Origin: Roseivivax sp. THAF197b
GTDB lineage: Bacteria > Pseudomonadota > Alphaproteobacteria > Rhodobacterales > Rhodobacteraceae
Assembly: GCF_009363255.1 (NCBI RefSeq)
Contig: NZ_CP045319.1
Coordinates: 124,001 to 188,000 of the forward strand
Direction: 5' to 3'
DNA length: 64,000 bases
The translations under genes were made by a program, and so were the position numbers. The notes under the pieces were generated by a model, which was given only the letters and a program-made list of their open reading frames with translations, was not told the DNA's origin and did not search any database. Below are positions 1 to 8,848 of this stretch, one piece after another (position 1 is the stretch's first letter; each line of letters starts with the position of its first letter).

Positions 1-1013
1 CTCTGGGGCTGGGATCAAGCCAAGTCGCTGCGGGCCTCAATGAGCTTTTTGGAACCGGCGACGGCCCCGCAGTTCAAATCATGATTATCGTGGTCCTGAC
101 AGCCGTCGCGGTTGGATCCATCGTTGCCGGGCTTGATGGTGGCGTCAAACGTCTGTCGAACATCAATATCGCCATGGCGGTCGCCCTGATGGTCTTTGTC
201 CTGATCACTGGCTCGACGCTGTTTTTGTTGCGTGCGGTCGTGGAGACTGCAGGACTGTACCTTCACAACCTGCCGCGTCTGGCGTTCTGGAATGACATGC
301 TGGCCGATGGCAGCCCCCAAACAGATGATTGGGGGTGGCAGGGCTCATGGACGGTTTTCTACTGGACGTGGACGGTGACCTGGTCCCCGTTCATGGGCCT
401 CTTCGTTGCGCGGATTTCCAAGGGGCGAACAATCCGGGAGTTCGTGCTCGGCGTTCTGCTGGCGCCTTCGCTCTTCACTCTGATCTGGTTCGCCATCTTT
501 GGCTGGCAGGCGATGGCCTTCGACGGGATCGGTTCTGCGGCCCGTGACCAGATGGGAGATGCTGCGGGGCAGCTCAGCGAAGCTGTTTCGAACTCCATAC
601 CCTTGGCCATGTTCGCCTTCCTTGAGAACTTCCCGTTCACGACCTTCCTGCAGGGTTTCAGCGTGATCATCGTGGCCATCTTCTTCGCCACGTCTTCGGA
701 TTCCGCATCACTCGTTGTGGATATGCTATGCACCGGAGAGGAACATGCCGGTCCCGTCCAGCAGCGGCTCTTCTGGGGGATTTCAGAAGGCAGTATTGCG
801 GTCCTTCTGATCTTGCTTGCGGGCACGGCGGGCCTCACTGCGCTACAGCAGGTCATCACCGTCGTGGGGCTTCCGGTCTTCTGTCTTGTGTTCATGATGA
901 TACCCTCGATCATCAAGGGCCTTCACGTCGAGGAGATCGATCACGTGACAGTCGGATCGCGGCCCTCACCCGAGGATCTGCATGGCAATGAGAAAGCTGA
1001 TCCGGCCGAATGA
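1..1013 (+). CDS. BCCT family transporter, C-terminal part (5' truncated by window)
   Basis: Sodium- or proton-coupled importer of the betaine/carnitine/choline transporter family in the inner membrane. The reading frame is open from base 3, so the start lies outside the window; about 336 residues are present. Family signatures visible are the substrate-helix segment around WTVFYWTWTVTWSPF, followed by the MGLFVARISKGRTIREF loop, and the later SSDSAS motif. Several hydrophobic helices follow, then a short acidic cytoplasmic tail (ending NEKADPAE). Substrate cannot be told from this part; glycine betaine, choline, carnitine or DMSP are the usual ones. The gene is co-directional with nothing close by; the next gene is on the other strand. 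Confidence 0.93.
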   Translation, partial: LGLGSSQVAAGLNELFGTGDGPAVQIMIIVVLTAVAVGSIVAGLDGGVKRLSNINIAMAVALMVFVLITGSTLFLLRAVVETAGLYLHNLPRLAFWNDMLADGSPQTDDWGWQGSWTVFYWTWTVTWSPFMGLFVARISKGRTIREFVLGVLLAPSLFTLIWFAIFGWQAMAFDGIGSAARDQMGDAAGQLSEAVSNSIPLAMFAFLENFPFTTFLQGFSVIIVAIFFATSSDSASLVVDMLCTGEEHAGPVQQRLFWGISEGSIAVLLILLAGTAGLTALQQVITVVGLPVFCLVFMMIPSIIKGLHVEEIDHVTVGSRPSPEDLHGNEKADPAE

Positions 1014-1199
1014 ATGAGGTCGTCACCGAGATATGTGTCGGCTGGGGCGACCACATATGGCGACATCAAGATCCGCGAGTTCCCAGCGATCATTGGCGTG
1101 GTGTCTTTCCTCATCGGCGAAGGCTTCTCGCGTGCCGGTGTGCCGCTCGAAAAAGGCAAGCGAACGACGCCTATGCTCGCCGCGAAGCCGGACCGGTAA
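1014..1199 (+). other. Short open frame of unknown status between BCCT gene and iclR
   Basis: A 61-codon frame starts directly after the BCCT stop codon and fills most of the roughly 195-base gap before the iclR 3' end. Its product (about MRSSPRYVSAGATTYGDIKI then REFPAIIGVVSFLIGEG) is not one I recognise. It has no clear ribosome-binding site of its own, though translational coupling to the BCCT stop is possible. It may be chance coding, or a remnant of a deleted gene. Otherwise I see nothing in this stretch. Confidence 0.15.
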
Positions 1200-1208
1200 T
1201 GCAGTGCA

Positions 1209-1955
1209 CTACATTGCCTCGCTGGGCGCCGTCTCCGTCGTGATCCGCATCGCGGTGTCTTTCAGCAAAGGCCCCGCCCTGTCGCGAAACGCCGCATCGA
1301 ACCGGCTCAGCATGCCGAAAGTCGACAGCGTCAGGCTCAGATGCCCGTCCATGCGAACCGGCACCGAGATCGCGCCGATATCAGGTTCGTTGTCGCCCTG
1401 ATTGATCGCGATGCCCGTGCGCCGGATATCCGCAAGCGTCGCCTCCAGCGCATCCACGACATCGGCCCCAAGCCCCTGCGACGCCGCCCAGGCCTTGCGA
1501 GCCCGTGGCGACATGTCGGACAGGAACAACCGGCCCTGCGCCGTGCTGAGCATCGGCAAGGTGGTGCCCAGTTCGATCTGGACCGAGATGGCCCGGCGCG
1601 CCCGGGACACCGCAACGCATAACGGCCCACGCGGCGTGAAGCGGCAGGCCATGACCGCCTCGCCCAGTTGCTGCTGCAGATTGTCCATCGCCTCCTGCAG
1701 ACCGGCAGGAAGCGGCGCCAGAGAATCCGCCATGCGGCCCAGCCGGGTCAGTCGCGGCCCCGGCGCGAAGACCCCGCGCCGCACGGAGGTCAGCGCCCCC
1801 ACCGCCTCAAGCGTCGACAGAAATCGGTGCGCAGTGGCCGCGGACATGCGCAGCTCCTGCGCGACGATCTCCGCGTTGAGGTCCGGGCGGGCATCGCCCA
1901 GCAGCTCGAGCACGTCGAACGCCTTCACGACGGACAGGTTTACAGGTGTGGACAC
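1209..1955 (-). CDS. IclR family transcriptional regulator
   Basis: DNA-binding regulator of 248 residues, the normal IclR length. The N-terminal winged helix (about residues 8-65; helix-turn-helix around AEIVAQELRMSAATAHRFLS) is followed by the IclR effector-binding domain (about 85-240). The start codon is GTG at 1955. The gene is divergent from the thiamine-diphosphate enzyme at 2051 with 95 bases between, so that enzyme is the likeliest target. The effector is unknown; IclR relatives usually sense small organic acids of the pathway they control. Confidence 0.93.
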   Translation of the reverse strand: MSTPVNLSVVKAFDVLELLGDARPDLNAEIVAQELRMSAATAHRFLSTLEAVGALTSVRRGVFAPGPRLTRLGRMADSLAPLPAGLQEAMDNLQQQLGEAVMACRFTPRGPLCVAVSRARRAISVQIELGTTLPMLSTAQGRLFLSDMSPRARKAWAASQGLGADVVDALEATLADIRRTGIAINQGDNEPDIGAISVPVRMDGHLSLTLSTFGMLSRFDAAFRDRAGPLLKDTAMRITTETAPSEAM

Positions 1956-2050
1956 GACAAGTTCCGTGTGGCTGCAGTTGACTCACGATGCGAATATATC
2001 TCATCATGTGCAATATATTTCTCGAATTGTGATATAAAGGTGGAACTTCG
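1956..2050. promoter_or_regulatory. Divergent promoter/operator region between iclR and the TPP enzyme
   Basis: An AT-rich stretch in otherwise GC-rich DNA. It holds two direct copies of AATATAT (1993-1999 and 2012-2018, 19 bases apart, close to two helical turns), each preceded by a TG-rich half (GATGCG, CATGTGC). A TTGACT (-35-like) lies at 1978-1983 and a GATATA at 2031-2036. A good ribosome-binding site, AAGGTGG at 2037-2043, precedes the ATG at 2051. Use of the repeats by the neighbouring IclR protein is inferred. Confidence 0.45.
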
Positions 2051-3778
2051 ATGCTGGACAAGCCGGGAAATACATCCATCACCGCGGGCGGCGCTATCTT
2101 CGGTAAACTCAAAGCCCTCGGGGTGGATTACGTCTTCTCCAATTCCGGCACCGACTTCCCGCCAATCATCGAGGGTCTGCTTGAAGCGCGGCACGCCGGG
2201 CTCGATCTGCCCGTGCCGGTAACCGTCCCGCATGAACATGCCGCCGTATCGATGGCGCACGGCTATTGGCAGGTAACGGGCCGTCCGCAGGCGGTGCTGC
2301 TGCACACCAATGTCGGCCTGTCGAACGGAGCTACAGCCGTGATCAACGCGTGGTGCGATCAGGTACCGATGATCCTGATGTCGGGACGGACGCCGGTGAC
2401 CGAACACAGCCGTTTTGGAGCGCGGACCGTGCCGATCGGCTGGGGGCAGGAGATGTTCGATCAGGAGGCGCTGATCCGCGAGACGACGAAGTGGCACTAT
2501 GAGCTGCGCTTCCCCGACCAGATCGCCGAATTGATGGATCGCGCCTGGGCCATTGCCAATTCGACACCGAAAGGTCCGGTCTATCTCAGCCTGCCCCGCG
2601 AGGTGCTGTGCGAACCCTGCCCGCAGGATGGATTGAACGCGCCCTCCCGGATGGCGCCCGTCACGACCGCGCCGGACGACGCGGCCCTGGGACAAGCCGC
2701 GCGCGTCTTGGCATCGGCGAAATCACCCCTGATCATCGCGCAAAGAGGGGCTGGCAGCGATGCGGGCTTCGCGGCCCTTGCCCGGATGTGCGAAGACTAC
2801 GCGCTGCCCCTGTCGCATTACTGGTCGAACCAGCTCGCGCTGCCGCTGTCCCATCCCTGTCAGGTCGGGGCCGATCCGGCGCCTTGGCTCAAGCAGGCCG
2901 ATTGCGTGCTGGTACTCGATGCGCTGGCCCCGTGGTTTCCCGACAAGGTCACCCTGCGGGACGATGTCACGATCATACAGGCGGGTCCCGATCCGTTGTT
3001 CTCGCGCACGCCGGTTCGCAACTTTCAGGCCGATATCACGCTCGCGGGCCCAACGGAGACGATCATCCGCCGCTTGAGCGACGCCTTGGCGACGGAAGAC
3101 GTGGGGGAAGACGTATACGCCAAGCGGCGCGACAGGATCGCCGAAGCCGCCGCGAAAGACAGGACCGCCGTGACCGCCCTAGCCGAAGCAGGTGCGCAGG
3201 AACCGATGACGAAGGATTGGGTCAGCCTCTGCCTCGGGCGGGCGATCCGCGCCTCCGGCAAACGCGCGACCGTGTTTCACGAGTTGGGCTGCCCCTTACC
3301 GCCGCTCGATCTTGAGGCGCCGGACAGCTATTTCCAGGAACCGCATTCGGGCGGGCTCGGCTGGGGATTGCCCGCCGCGATCGGCGCGCAAATGGCCCAG
3401 CCCGAGCGGTTGATCTTCGCCACCATGGGCGATGGCAGCTACATGTTCGCCAACCCGACCGCCTGCCATCTCGTGGCCGAAGCGCATGAATTGCCGGTCA
3501 TCACTCTGGTCCTGAACAACGAGGAATGGGGCGCGGTCCGCCATTCCGTCGAGGGGCTTTATACCGACGGCGAGGCCCGGCGCGCGAACGAAGTGCCGCT
3601 CACATCGCTGCGCCCCAGTCCCGATTTCACGCAGACAGCAGCGGCCAGCCGCGCCTATACCGAAACCGTCACCGCCGGTGCGGATCTGCCTGCAGCGCTT
3701 GACCGCGCGATCAAGGTCGCGACGGAGGAGCGACGGCAGGTCCTGTTGAACATCGCCATCGCTCGCGCTGCTGTCTGA
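2051..3778 (+). CDS. Thiamine-diphosphate-dependent enzyme, acetolactate synthase/benzoylformate decarboxylase superfamily
   Basis: A 575-residue cytoplasmic ThDP enzyme. It has the three expected domains: N-terminal Pyr domain with the catalytic glutamate in VPHEHAAVSMAHGYW (Glu62), a central domain, and a C-terminal PP domain with the ThDP/Mg motif GDGSYMF near residue 460 followed about 25 residues on by LNNEEWG. It resembles the 'thiamine pyrophosphate-requiring protein' branch, which includes decarboxylases and carboligases of 2-oxo acids; the exact substrate is not clear. It is transcribed away from the IclR gene and converges on the BKACE gene with 5 bases between stops. Context (aromatic catabolism, TRAP importer, BKACE) suggests a catabolic 2-oxo acid decarboxylase rather than branched-chain amino acid synthesis. 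Confidence 0.88.
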   Translation: MLDKPGNTSITAGGAIFGKLKALGVDYVFSNSGTDFPPIIEGLLEARHAGLDLPVPVTVPHEHAAVSMAHGYWQVTGRPQAVLLHTNVGLSNGATAVINAWCDQVPMILMSGRTPVTEHSRFGARTVPIGWGQEMFDQEALIRETTKWHYELRFPDQIAELMDRAWAIANSTPKGPVYLSLPREVLCEPCPQDGLNAPSRMAPVTTAPDDAALGQAARVLASAKSPLIIAQRGAGSDAGFAALARMCEDYALPLSHYWSNQLALPLSHPCQVGADPAPWLKQADCVLVLDALAPWFPDKVTLRDDVTIIQAGPDPLFSRTPVRNFQADITLAGPTETIIRRLSDALATEDVGEDVYAKRRDRIAEAAAKDRTAVTALAEAGAQEPMTKDWVSLCLGRAIRASGKRATVFHELGCPLPPLDLEAPDSYFQEPHSGGLGWGLPAAIGAQMAQPERLIFATMGDGSYMFANPTACHLVAEAHELPVITLVLNNEEWGAVRHSVEGLYTDGEARRANEVPLTSLRPSPDFTQTAAASRAYTETVTAGADLPAALDRAIKVATEERRQVLLNIAIARAAV

Positions 3779-3783
3779 GCGGA

Positions 3784-4617
3784 TCAGGCGGCAGCCAAGC
3801 CCAGGATCTCGCGCGCTTGCGCGGTCGTGGCCACCGTCCGGCCTGCCGCCTCAACATGGGCGACCGCGCGCTCCACAAGTGCGGCATTCGACGGGGCGAG
3901 CGTGTCCTTGTCGAGACGGATATTGTCCTCTAGCCCCGTGCGCAGATGGCCCCCGGCCTCTGCGGCCCATTGGTTCAGCTCTGACTGATGCCGCCCGATG
4001 CCGGCCGCACACCAGGGCGCATCTGCGCCGAACAGCCGCTGCACCGTCTCCACGTAGAAATCGAAGACCCGGCGATCCACCGGCATGGCGTTCTTCACGC
4101 CCATGACGAATTGCACATACGGCACGCCTTCCAGCTCGCCCCGGTCCTGCATGAGCTTCGCCTGGAAGATGTGGCTCAGATCGAAGGCCTCGATCTCGGG
4201 TTTCACACCGTATTTGCGCATCTCCGAGGCGAGCCACGCCACGAGTGCCGGATCGTTTTCATAGACGCGGGTCGGGAAGTTGTTTGAGCCCACGGAGAGC
4301 GACGCCATGTCCGGCGACAAGGGCAGCATTCCGCCCCGGTCCTTGCCGGCTCCGGACCGTCCGCCGGTCGAGAGCTGAACGATCATGCCCTTGCAATGCT
4401 GCTCGATCCCCTCTTTCAGGCGCGCGAAGCGCTCAGGGTCGGAAGTGGGGCGCCCCTCATCGTCCCGCACATGGCAATGCGCGATGGCCGCGCCCGCCTC
4501 GAGCGCCGCATGGGTCGACTCGATCTGTTCTGCAATCGTGACGGGCACGGCGGGGTTGTCCGCCTGCGTGGGCACGGACCCGGTGATTGCAACACAGATG
4601 ATAGCGGGGGTGGTCAT
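3784..4617 (-). CDS. BKACE family beta-keto acid cleavage enzyme (DUF849, Kce-like)
   Basis: A 277-residue TIM-barrel enzyme of the 3-keto-5-aminohexanoate cleavage family, which condenses a beta-keto acid with acetyl-CoA and releases acetoacetate plus a new CoA ester. The metal-binding AHCHVRDDEG motif (His47, His49) and the late GLEDN motif carrying the glutamate ligand are present, as is the QLSTGGRSGAG active-site loop. Substrates vary widely across the family and cannot be read from sequence. It is the last gene of the minus-strand TRAP run, 28 bases after dctM, and converges with the TPP enzyme. Confidence 0.92.
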   Translation of the reverse strand: MTTPAIICVAITGSVPTQADNPAVPVTIAEQIESTHAALEAGAAIAHCHVRDDEGRPTSDPERFARLKEGIEQHCKGMIVQLSTGGRSGAGKDRGGMLPLSPDMASLSVGSNNFPTRVYENDPALVAWLASEMRKYGVKPEIEAFDLSHIFQAKLMQDRGELEGVPYVQFVMGVKNAMPVDRRVFDFYVETVQRLFGADAPWCAAGIGRHQSELNQWAAEAGGHLRTGLEDNIRLDKDTLAPSNAALVERAVAHVEAAGRTVATTAQAREILGLAAA

Positions 4618-4645
4618 ATCTTACGCCTCTTGAATGGGTCCGGGA

Positions 4646-6001
4646 TCAGTTTTGCAACAATAGCGGCAGTCCGAGCGTAAGCGAAGGGAAGGCCAGCAGA
4701 ATTCCGACCCGCACGATTTCCGACAGGAAGAAGGGGGCGACGCCCTTGAAGGTTGTCATCATCGGCACGTCGCGGGCCAGCGAGGAGATGACGAAGACGT
4801 TCATTCCGACGGGCGGCGTGATCAGCCCGAGTTCGACCACGACAAGCGCCAATATCCCGAACCAGACTTTCAGATCCTCGGTGGACATGCCGTAGCCCGA
4901 TCCGTCAGCGCCCTGGTAGTCGCCACCATTCATCGCCACGAGAACCGGCCAGAAGAACGGAAGCACCAGCAAGATCATCGACAGCGAGTCCATCAGACAG
5001 CCGAGCAGAATGAGGGCGAGCAGCAGGATCAACAGCACGGCCATGGGCGTCAGGCCGGAATTCACGGCCCAATCCGCGGCAAATTGCGGGACGCCTGCGC
5101 GCGACATGAAGATCTTCAGAAGCTCCGCGCCCAGCAGGATCAGGAAGATCATGCCGGTTGTCGCGGCGGTTTCCCGCAGGGACTCGATGATTTCGGCGAA
5201 GGTGAGCTGCTTCTTGATGAAGCCGAAGGCCAGCACCACGAACACCCCGATCGCCGCGGCGGGCGTCGGTGTGTAGAGACCCGCATAGATGCCGCCGATC
5301 ACGATGCCGAAGACCACCAGCACCGGTACCATGCCCTTGGTCGCGGCGATGAATTCCGCGCGGCTGCCCGCACCATGGGCCGGGCCTGCATTGGGGGCAA
5401 CGAGGACGTAGATCGCAATGGTCAGAAGGAACAGCACCACGGCGAGGATGCCGGGGATGAGGGCGGCCATGAACATCGTGACCACATTGGCCTCGACGAT
5501 GATGGCGTAAATCACCAGCACCACGGAGGGCGGGATGAGGATGCCCAGAACCCCGCCTGCCGCGATGGACCCGGTGGCGAGGGCGGGCGAGTAATTGTAG
5601 CGCCGCAGCTCAGGCAGCGCGACCTTGCCCATGGTGGAGGCGGTCGCAAGCGACGAGCCGCAGACCGCGCCGAAGCCTGCACAGGCGGCGATGGAGGCCA
5701 TGGCCGTACCGCCGCGCATCCAGCCGAGCCAGGCATTGGCTGCCCGGAACAGATCCTTGCTGAGACCGGTCTTCACCGCAAGCGCGCCCATCAGGACGAA
5801 CATCGGCACGACCGAAAGGTCATAGATCGAGAACTGCCCGTAGGCGAGCGTCTTCAACTGAGCGAGAAGGATGTTCGGCCCGTTCAGAAGCGTCGTGCCC
5901 ACGGCACCCACGAGGATCATCGCATAGGCGATCGGGATGCGCAGAACGAGCAGGACAATCAGGGCGCCGAGGCCCAGCGTACCAAGCGTGATCGGATCCA
6001 T
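4646..6001 (-). CDS. dctM: TRAP transporter large permease DctM
   Basis: Large membrane subunit of a TRAP (tripartite ATP-independent periplasmic) importer, 451 residues and almost entirely hydrophobic helices with the usual DctM pattern (for example SMGKVALPELRRYNY and GILIPPSVVLVIYA). The open frame extends further upstream but that part is the out-of-phase image of dctQ; the start MDPITLG at 6001 shares one base with the dctQ stop (TGATG), implying coupled translation. It uses a sodium gradient to import an organic acid delivered by the binding protein. Confidence 0.95.
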   Translation of the reverse strand: MDPITLGTLGLGALIVLLVLRIPIAYAMILVGAVGTTLLNGPNILLAQLKTLAYGQFSIYDLSVVPMFVLMGALAVKTGLSKDLFRAANAWLGWMRGGTAMASIAACAGFGAVCGSSLATASTMGKVALPELRRYNYSPALATGSIAAGGVLGILIPPSVVLVIYAIIVEANVVTMFMAALIPGILAVVLFLLTIAIYVLVAPNAGPAHGAGSRAEFIAATKGMVPVLVVFGIVIGGIYAGLYTPTPAAAIGVFVVLAFGFIKKQLTFAEIIESLRETAATTGMIFLILLGAELLKIFMSRAGVPQFAADWAVNSGLTPMAVLLILLLALILLGCLMDSLSMILLVLPFFWPVLVAMNGGDYQGADGSGYGMSTEDLKVWFGILALVVVELGLITPPVGMNVFVISSLARDVPMMTTFKGVAPFFLSEIVRVGILLAFPSLTLGLPLLLQN

Positions 6002-6492
6002 CAGGCTGTCCCCCGCACATCCCGCAAGAGGGTCATTGCCGCGGCCACCACCAGAAGAACCAGCGACACGAGGATCGGCACATAGGGCCACCAAAGCGGC
6101 ACCTGCAGGATAGTGCTCGAATAATTGTAAGACTTCTGGTCGAGCAGGCCGAAATACATCCGCCACAGCAGCAAGGCCGCGAAACCGAGCGCCATGGCCG
6201 AGGCGACCGTGTCGAGCGTGCGGCGCACTTTCGGCCCTGCATTCTGGGTGAAGATATCGGCCCGGACGTTGTGACCGTGCAATTGGCAGAAGGGCAGGAA
6301 CGAGAAGGCCGCCATGGCCACACCCATCTCGGTCAGTTCCACGTCGCCAGCGAAGGGCAGCCCCAGGGCGCCGCCCACCACCGACCACACATTGATGAGA
6401 ACAAGAACGACGAGCACCGCCCCTCCAAGGAGGGCCCAGGCGTCAATCGCCTTCTCCAGATACCGTCCCAGCGGCGTGCTCGTCGATGTCAT
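6001..6492 (-). CDS. dctQ: TRAP transporter small permease DctQ
   Basis: Small four-helix membrane subunit (163 residues) that pairs with DctM. Hydrophobic segments lie at about residues 16-40, 50-70, 92-112 and 130-150, which is the normal DctQ arrangement. It starts 3 bases after the dctP stop and ends in a one-base overlap with dctM, so the three TRAP genes form one translational block. Confidence 0.93.
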   Translation of the reverse strand: MTSTSTPLGRYLEKAIDAWALLGGAVLVVLVLINVWSVVGGALGLPFAGDVELTEMGVAMAAFSFLPFCQLHGHNVRADIFTQNAGPKVRRTLDTVASAMALGFAALLLWRMYFGLLDQKSYNYSSTILQVPLWWPYVPILVSLVLLVVAAAMTLLRDVRGTA

Positions 6493-6495
6493 TGC

Positions 6496-7527
6496 TTATT
6501 CTCCCGCCGCGGCGATCGCGCCGCGCGCCGCCTCGACAAGGCCTGCGCCGTCAATGCCTTGGGACGACACTTCTTCGACCCAGCGACTGACGACACCGTC
6601 CATCGGGGCGAGCATGGCCTCGGTTTCCTCCGCGGACAGGACCACATGCGTGTTGCCGGCCTCGGTCGCCATGTTGATCCCGAAATCGTCGGCCCCGCGC
6701 CAGATCTCGCCGACCTCGCGCAGCCAGTCCTCGTTGGACGCTTCGCGGAAGGCGGCCTGGATCTCCTCGGGCAGGCTGTCCCACTTCGCCTGGTTCATGC
6801 TGACCTGAAAGACGGAAGTGCCGAGACGTGCTTCGTCCGCGCCCTCGATCTGGAAATTGGTCTGCTCCTGGATCCGCAGCGGCGGAATGATCTCCCACGG
6901 GATCAGCGCGCCATCGACCACGCCGCGCGACAGGGCCTGCGGCAATTCGGGCACAGGCATCGCCACGGGTGTCGCACCAAGCGCCTCGATCACCCAGGCG
7001 CCCGTGCGGGTCGGCACCCGCAGGCTCAGGCCCTCGAAATCATCGGGCGTGCGAATTTCGGCATCGACCGTGTGGATGCCCTGACCGGCATGGACATGAA
7101 GGAACATGACCTCGAGCCCGGTATATTCCTCCGCGAGGTATTCATCGAACATCTCGCGCATGGCGATATTCGTGGCCGCCGGATCGTTGACGTAGACGCT
7201 CGGCAATTCGAAGACCTCGGTGCGGGGGAAAAGGCCCGGCGTGTAGCCATTCAGGGTCCAGACCATGTCGACGACCCCGTCGCGCGCCTGACCGGCGAGC
7301 TCGGGGGGACGCCCGCCGAGCGTCATCGAGGGATAGACCTCGATCGCGACCGCGCCGCCCGACAGCTCCTCGACCCGCTCGGCCCAGGGCACGAGCATCT
7401 GGCTATGCGCCGGGGCGCGTTCGCCCAGGAAATGGTGCAGCGTCAGGGTGTAATCCTGTGCCGTCACGGGCAGCGCCATGCCCGCCGAGATCGCGGCGAC
7501 AGACAGCAATGTTTTGACGTTTCTCAT
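6496..7527 (-). CDS. dctP: TRAP transporter substrate-binding protein DctP
   Basis: Periplasmic binding protein, 343 residues. The start MRNVKTLL at 7527 was chosen because it gives a clean Sec signal peptide ending near PVTAQ and has the ribosome-binding site AAGGGAGG just upstream. The conserved carboxylate-binding arginine region is visible (SLRVPTRTGAW, about residues 165-175). The gene follows pobA by 43 bases on the same strand, so the ligand may well be an aromatic or hydroxy-aromatic acid such as 4-hydroxybenzoate; that link is inferred from position only. Confidence 0.94.
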   Translation of the reverse strand: MRNVKTLLSVAAISAGMALPVTAQDYTLTLHHFLGERAPAHSQMLVPWAERVEELSGGAVAIEVYPSMTLGGRPPELAGQARDGVVDMVWTLNGYTPGLFPRTEVFELPSVYVNDPAATNIAMREMFDEYLAEEYTGLEVMFLHVHAGQGIHTVDAEIRTPDDFEGLSLRVPTRTGAWVIEALGATPVAMPVPELPQALSRGVVDGALIPWEIIPPLRIQEQTNFQIEGADEARLGTSVFQVSMNQAKWDSLPEEIQAAFREASNEDWLREVGEIWRGADDFGINMATEAGNTHVVLSAEETEAMLAPMDGVVSRWVEEVSSQGIDGAGLVEAARGAIAAAGE

Positions 7528-7570
7528 GTTTTCCTCCCTTGGAAAGTGATTGGTCGTCTCGGGGTCGGGC

Positions 7571-8743
7571 CTAGAACGGCAGCCCGACATAATTCTCGGC
7601 AAGGCCTTTCTGGGCCGCCTCGGATTGCGCCAGATAGTCGAAATCCGCCTTCTGCATGCGCTTCTCGAACGCGCCGAGCTGGGGGAAATCGTGCATCATG
7701 GAGGTCAGCGACCACGAGAACCGCTCGACCTTCCAGACCCGCGACAGCGCCTGGTCGGAATAGCCGTCGATGCCCGCGTCCTTGCCGTTGTTGAAATGGA
7801 GATCCAGCGCCTTGTGCAGGTATTGCACGTCACCCACGGCAAGGTTCAGGCCCTTGGCCCCTGTGGGCGGGACGATATGCGCAGCATCGCCCGCGATGAA
7901 CAGCGATCCGTGCCGCATCGGCTCCGACACGAAGGAGCGCAGGGGGGCGACCGACATCTCGAGGACCTCGCCCTCGGTCACCATCCCGTCCGCAACATCC
8001 GCCGGAATGCGGCGCTTCAGCTCGTCCCAGAATTGGTCGGGGGTCCAGTTTTCGGCCTTCTCGGTCGTCGGCACCTGGATGTAATAGCGGCTGACCTCGT
8101 TCGAGCGCATGGAACAGAGCGCAAAGCCCCGCTCATGCGCGGCATAGATCAGTTCCGGCGTGGCCGGCGGCGTGCGCGACAACAGACCCAGCCAGCCGAA
8201 GGGATAGGCGCGTTCAAACTCGCGGTGCACGGCTTTGGGCATCGCCTTGCGCGACGGGCCGTGATAGCCGTCGCATCCCGCGACGAACCGCGCCTCGAGC
8301 CGATGCTCCGCCCCGTCCTTGCGATAGACCACGACCGGGGCATCCGTCTCGATATCCTCGATGCGCAGCACCTCGGCCTCATGGACGATCCGCGCGTCGC
8401 GCGCGGCAGCGGCGTCGTAAAGATCCCGCGTCACCTCGGTCTGTCCGTAGACCGTGACCTGCTGTCCGGTCAGCGCTTCGAGGTCGATTCGGATCCGTTC
8501 ATCATGCCAGCTGAACTCGACGCCTTCATGCGGAAGCCCTTCCGCGGCCGCCCGCGCGCCGACGCCTGCCTCTTCAAGAACGCGGACGGTTCCCGCCTCC
8601 AGAACACCTGCGCGGATGCGCGACAGAACGTAATCCTGGGAACGCCGTTCGAGGACCACGCTGTCGATCCCGCTGAGATGCAGGAGCTGGGACAGAAGAA
8701 GACCGGCAGGACCGCCCCCCACAATGGCAACTTGTGTTTTCAT
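7571..8743 (-). CDS. pobA: 4-Hydroxybenzoate 3-monooxygenase PobA
   Basis: FAD enzyme that hydroxylates 4-hydroxybenzoate to protocatechuate with NADPH and O2 in the cytoplasm. At 390 residues it has the family length. It carries the FAD motif IVGGGPAGL (residues 7-15), the DG motif CDGYHG, and the GD motif IAGDAAHIVPPTGAKGLN. The active-site stretch SMRSNEVSRYYIQV agrees with known PobA enzymes. The ribosome-binding site GAGAGGAA precedes the ATG. It lies 105 bases after pcaG, so it feeds protocatechuate to the PcaGH dioxygenase encoded just upstream. Confidence 0.96.
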   Translation of the reverse strand: MKTQVAIVGGGPAGLLLSQLLHLSGIDSVVLERRSQDYVLSRIRAGVLEAGTVRVLEEAGVGARAAAEGLPHEGVEFSWHDERIRIDLEALTGQQVTVYGQTEVTRDLYDAAAARDARIVHEAEVLRIEDIETDAPVVVYRKDGAEHRLEARFVAGCDGYHGPSRKAMPKAVHREFERAYPFGWLGLLSRTPPATPELIYAAHERGFALCSMRSNEVSRYYIQVPTTEKAENWTPDQFWDELKRRIPADVADGMVTEGEVLEMSVAPLRSFVSEPMRHGSLFIAGDAAHIVPPTGAKGLNLAVGDVQYLHKALDLHFNNGKDAGIDGYSDQALSRVWKVERFSWSLTSMMHDFPQLGAFEKRMQKADFDYLAQSEAAQKGLAENYVGLPF

Positions 8744-8848
8744 TTCTTGGTTCCTCTCGGTTCAGCCAGATCGCGCGGCGGCTGCGGTAGAGATCCGGCA
8801 AGCGGCGATCGCGCAAAGCGGCGAAGGGAGGCTCATCCGCCGAGCCCC

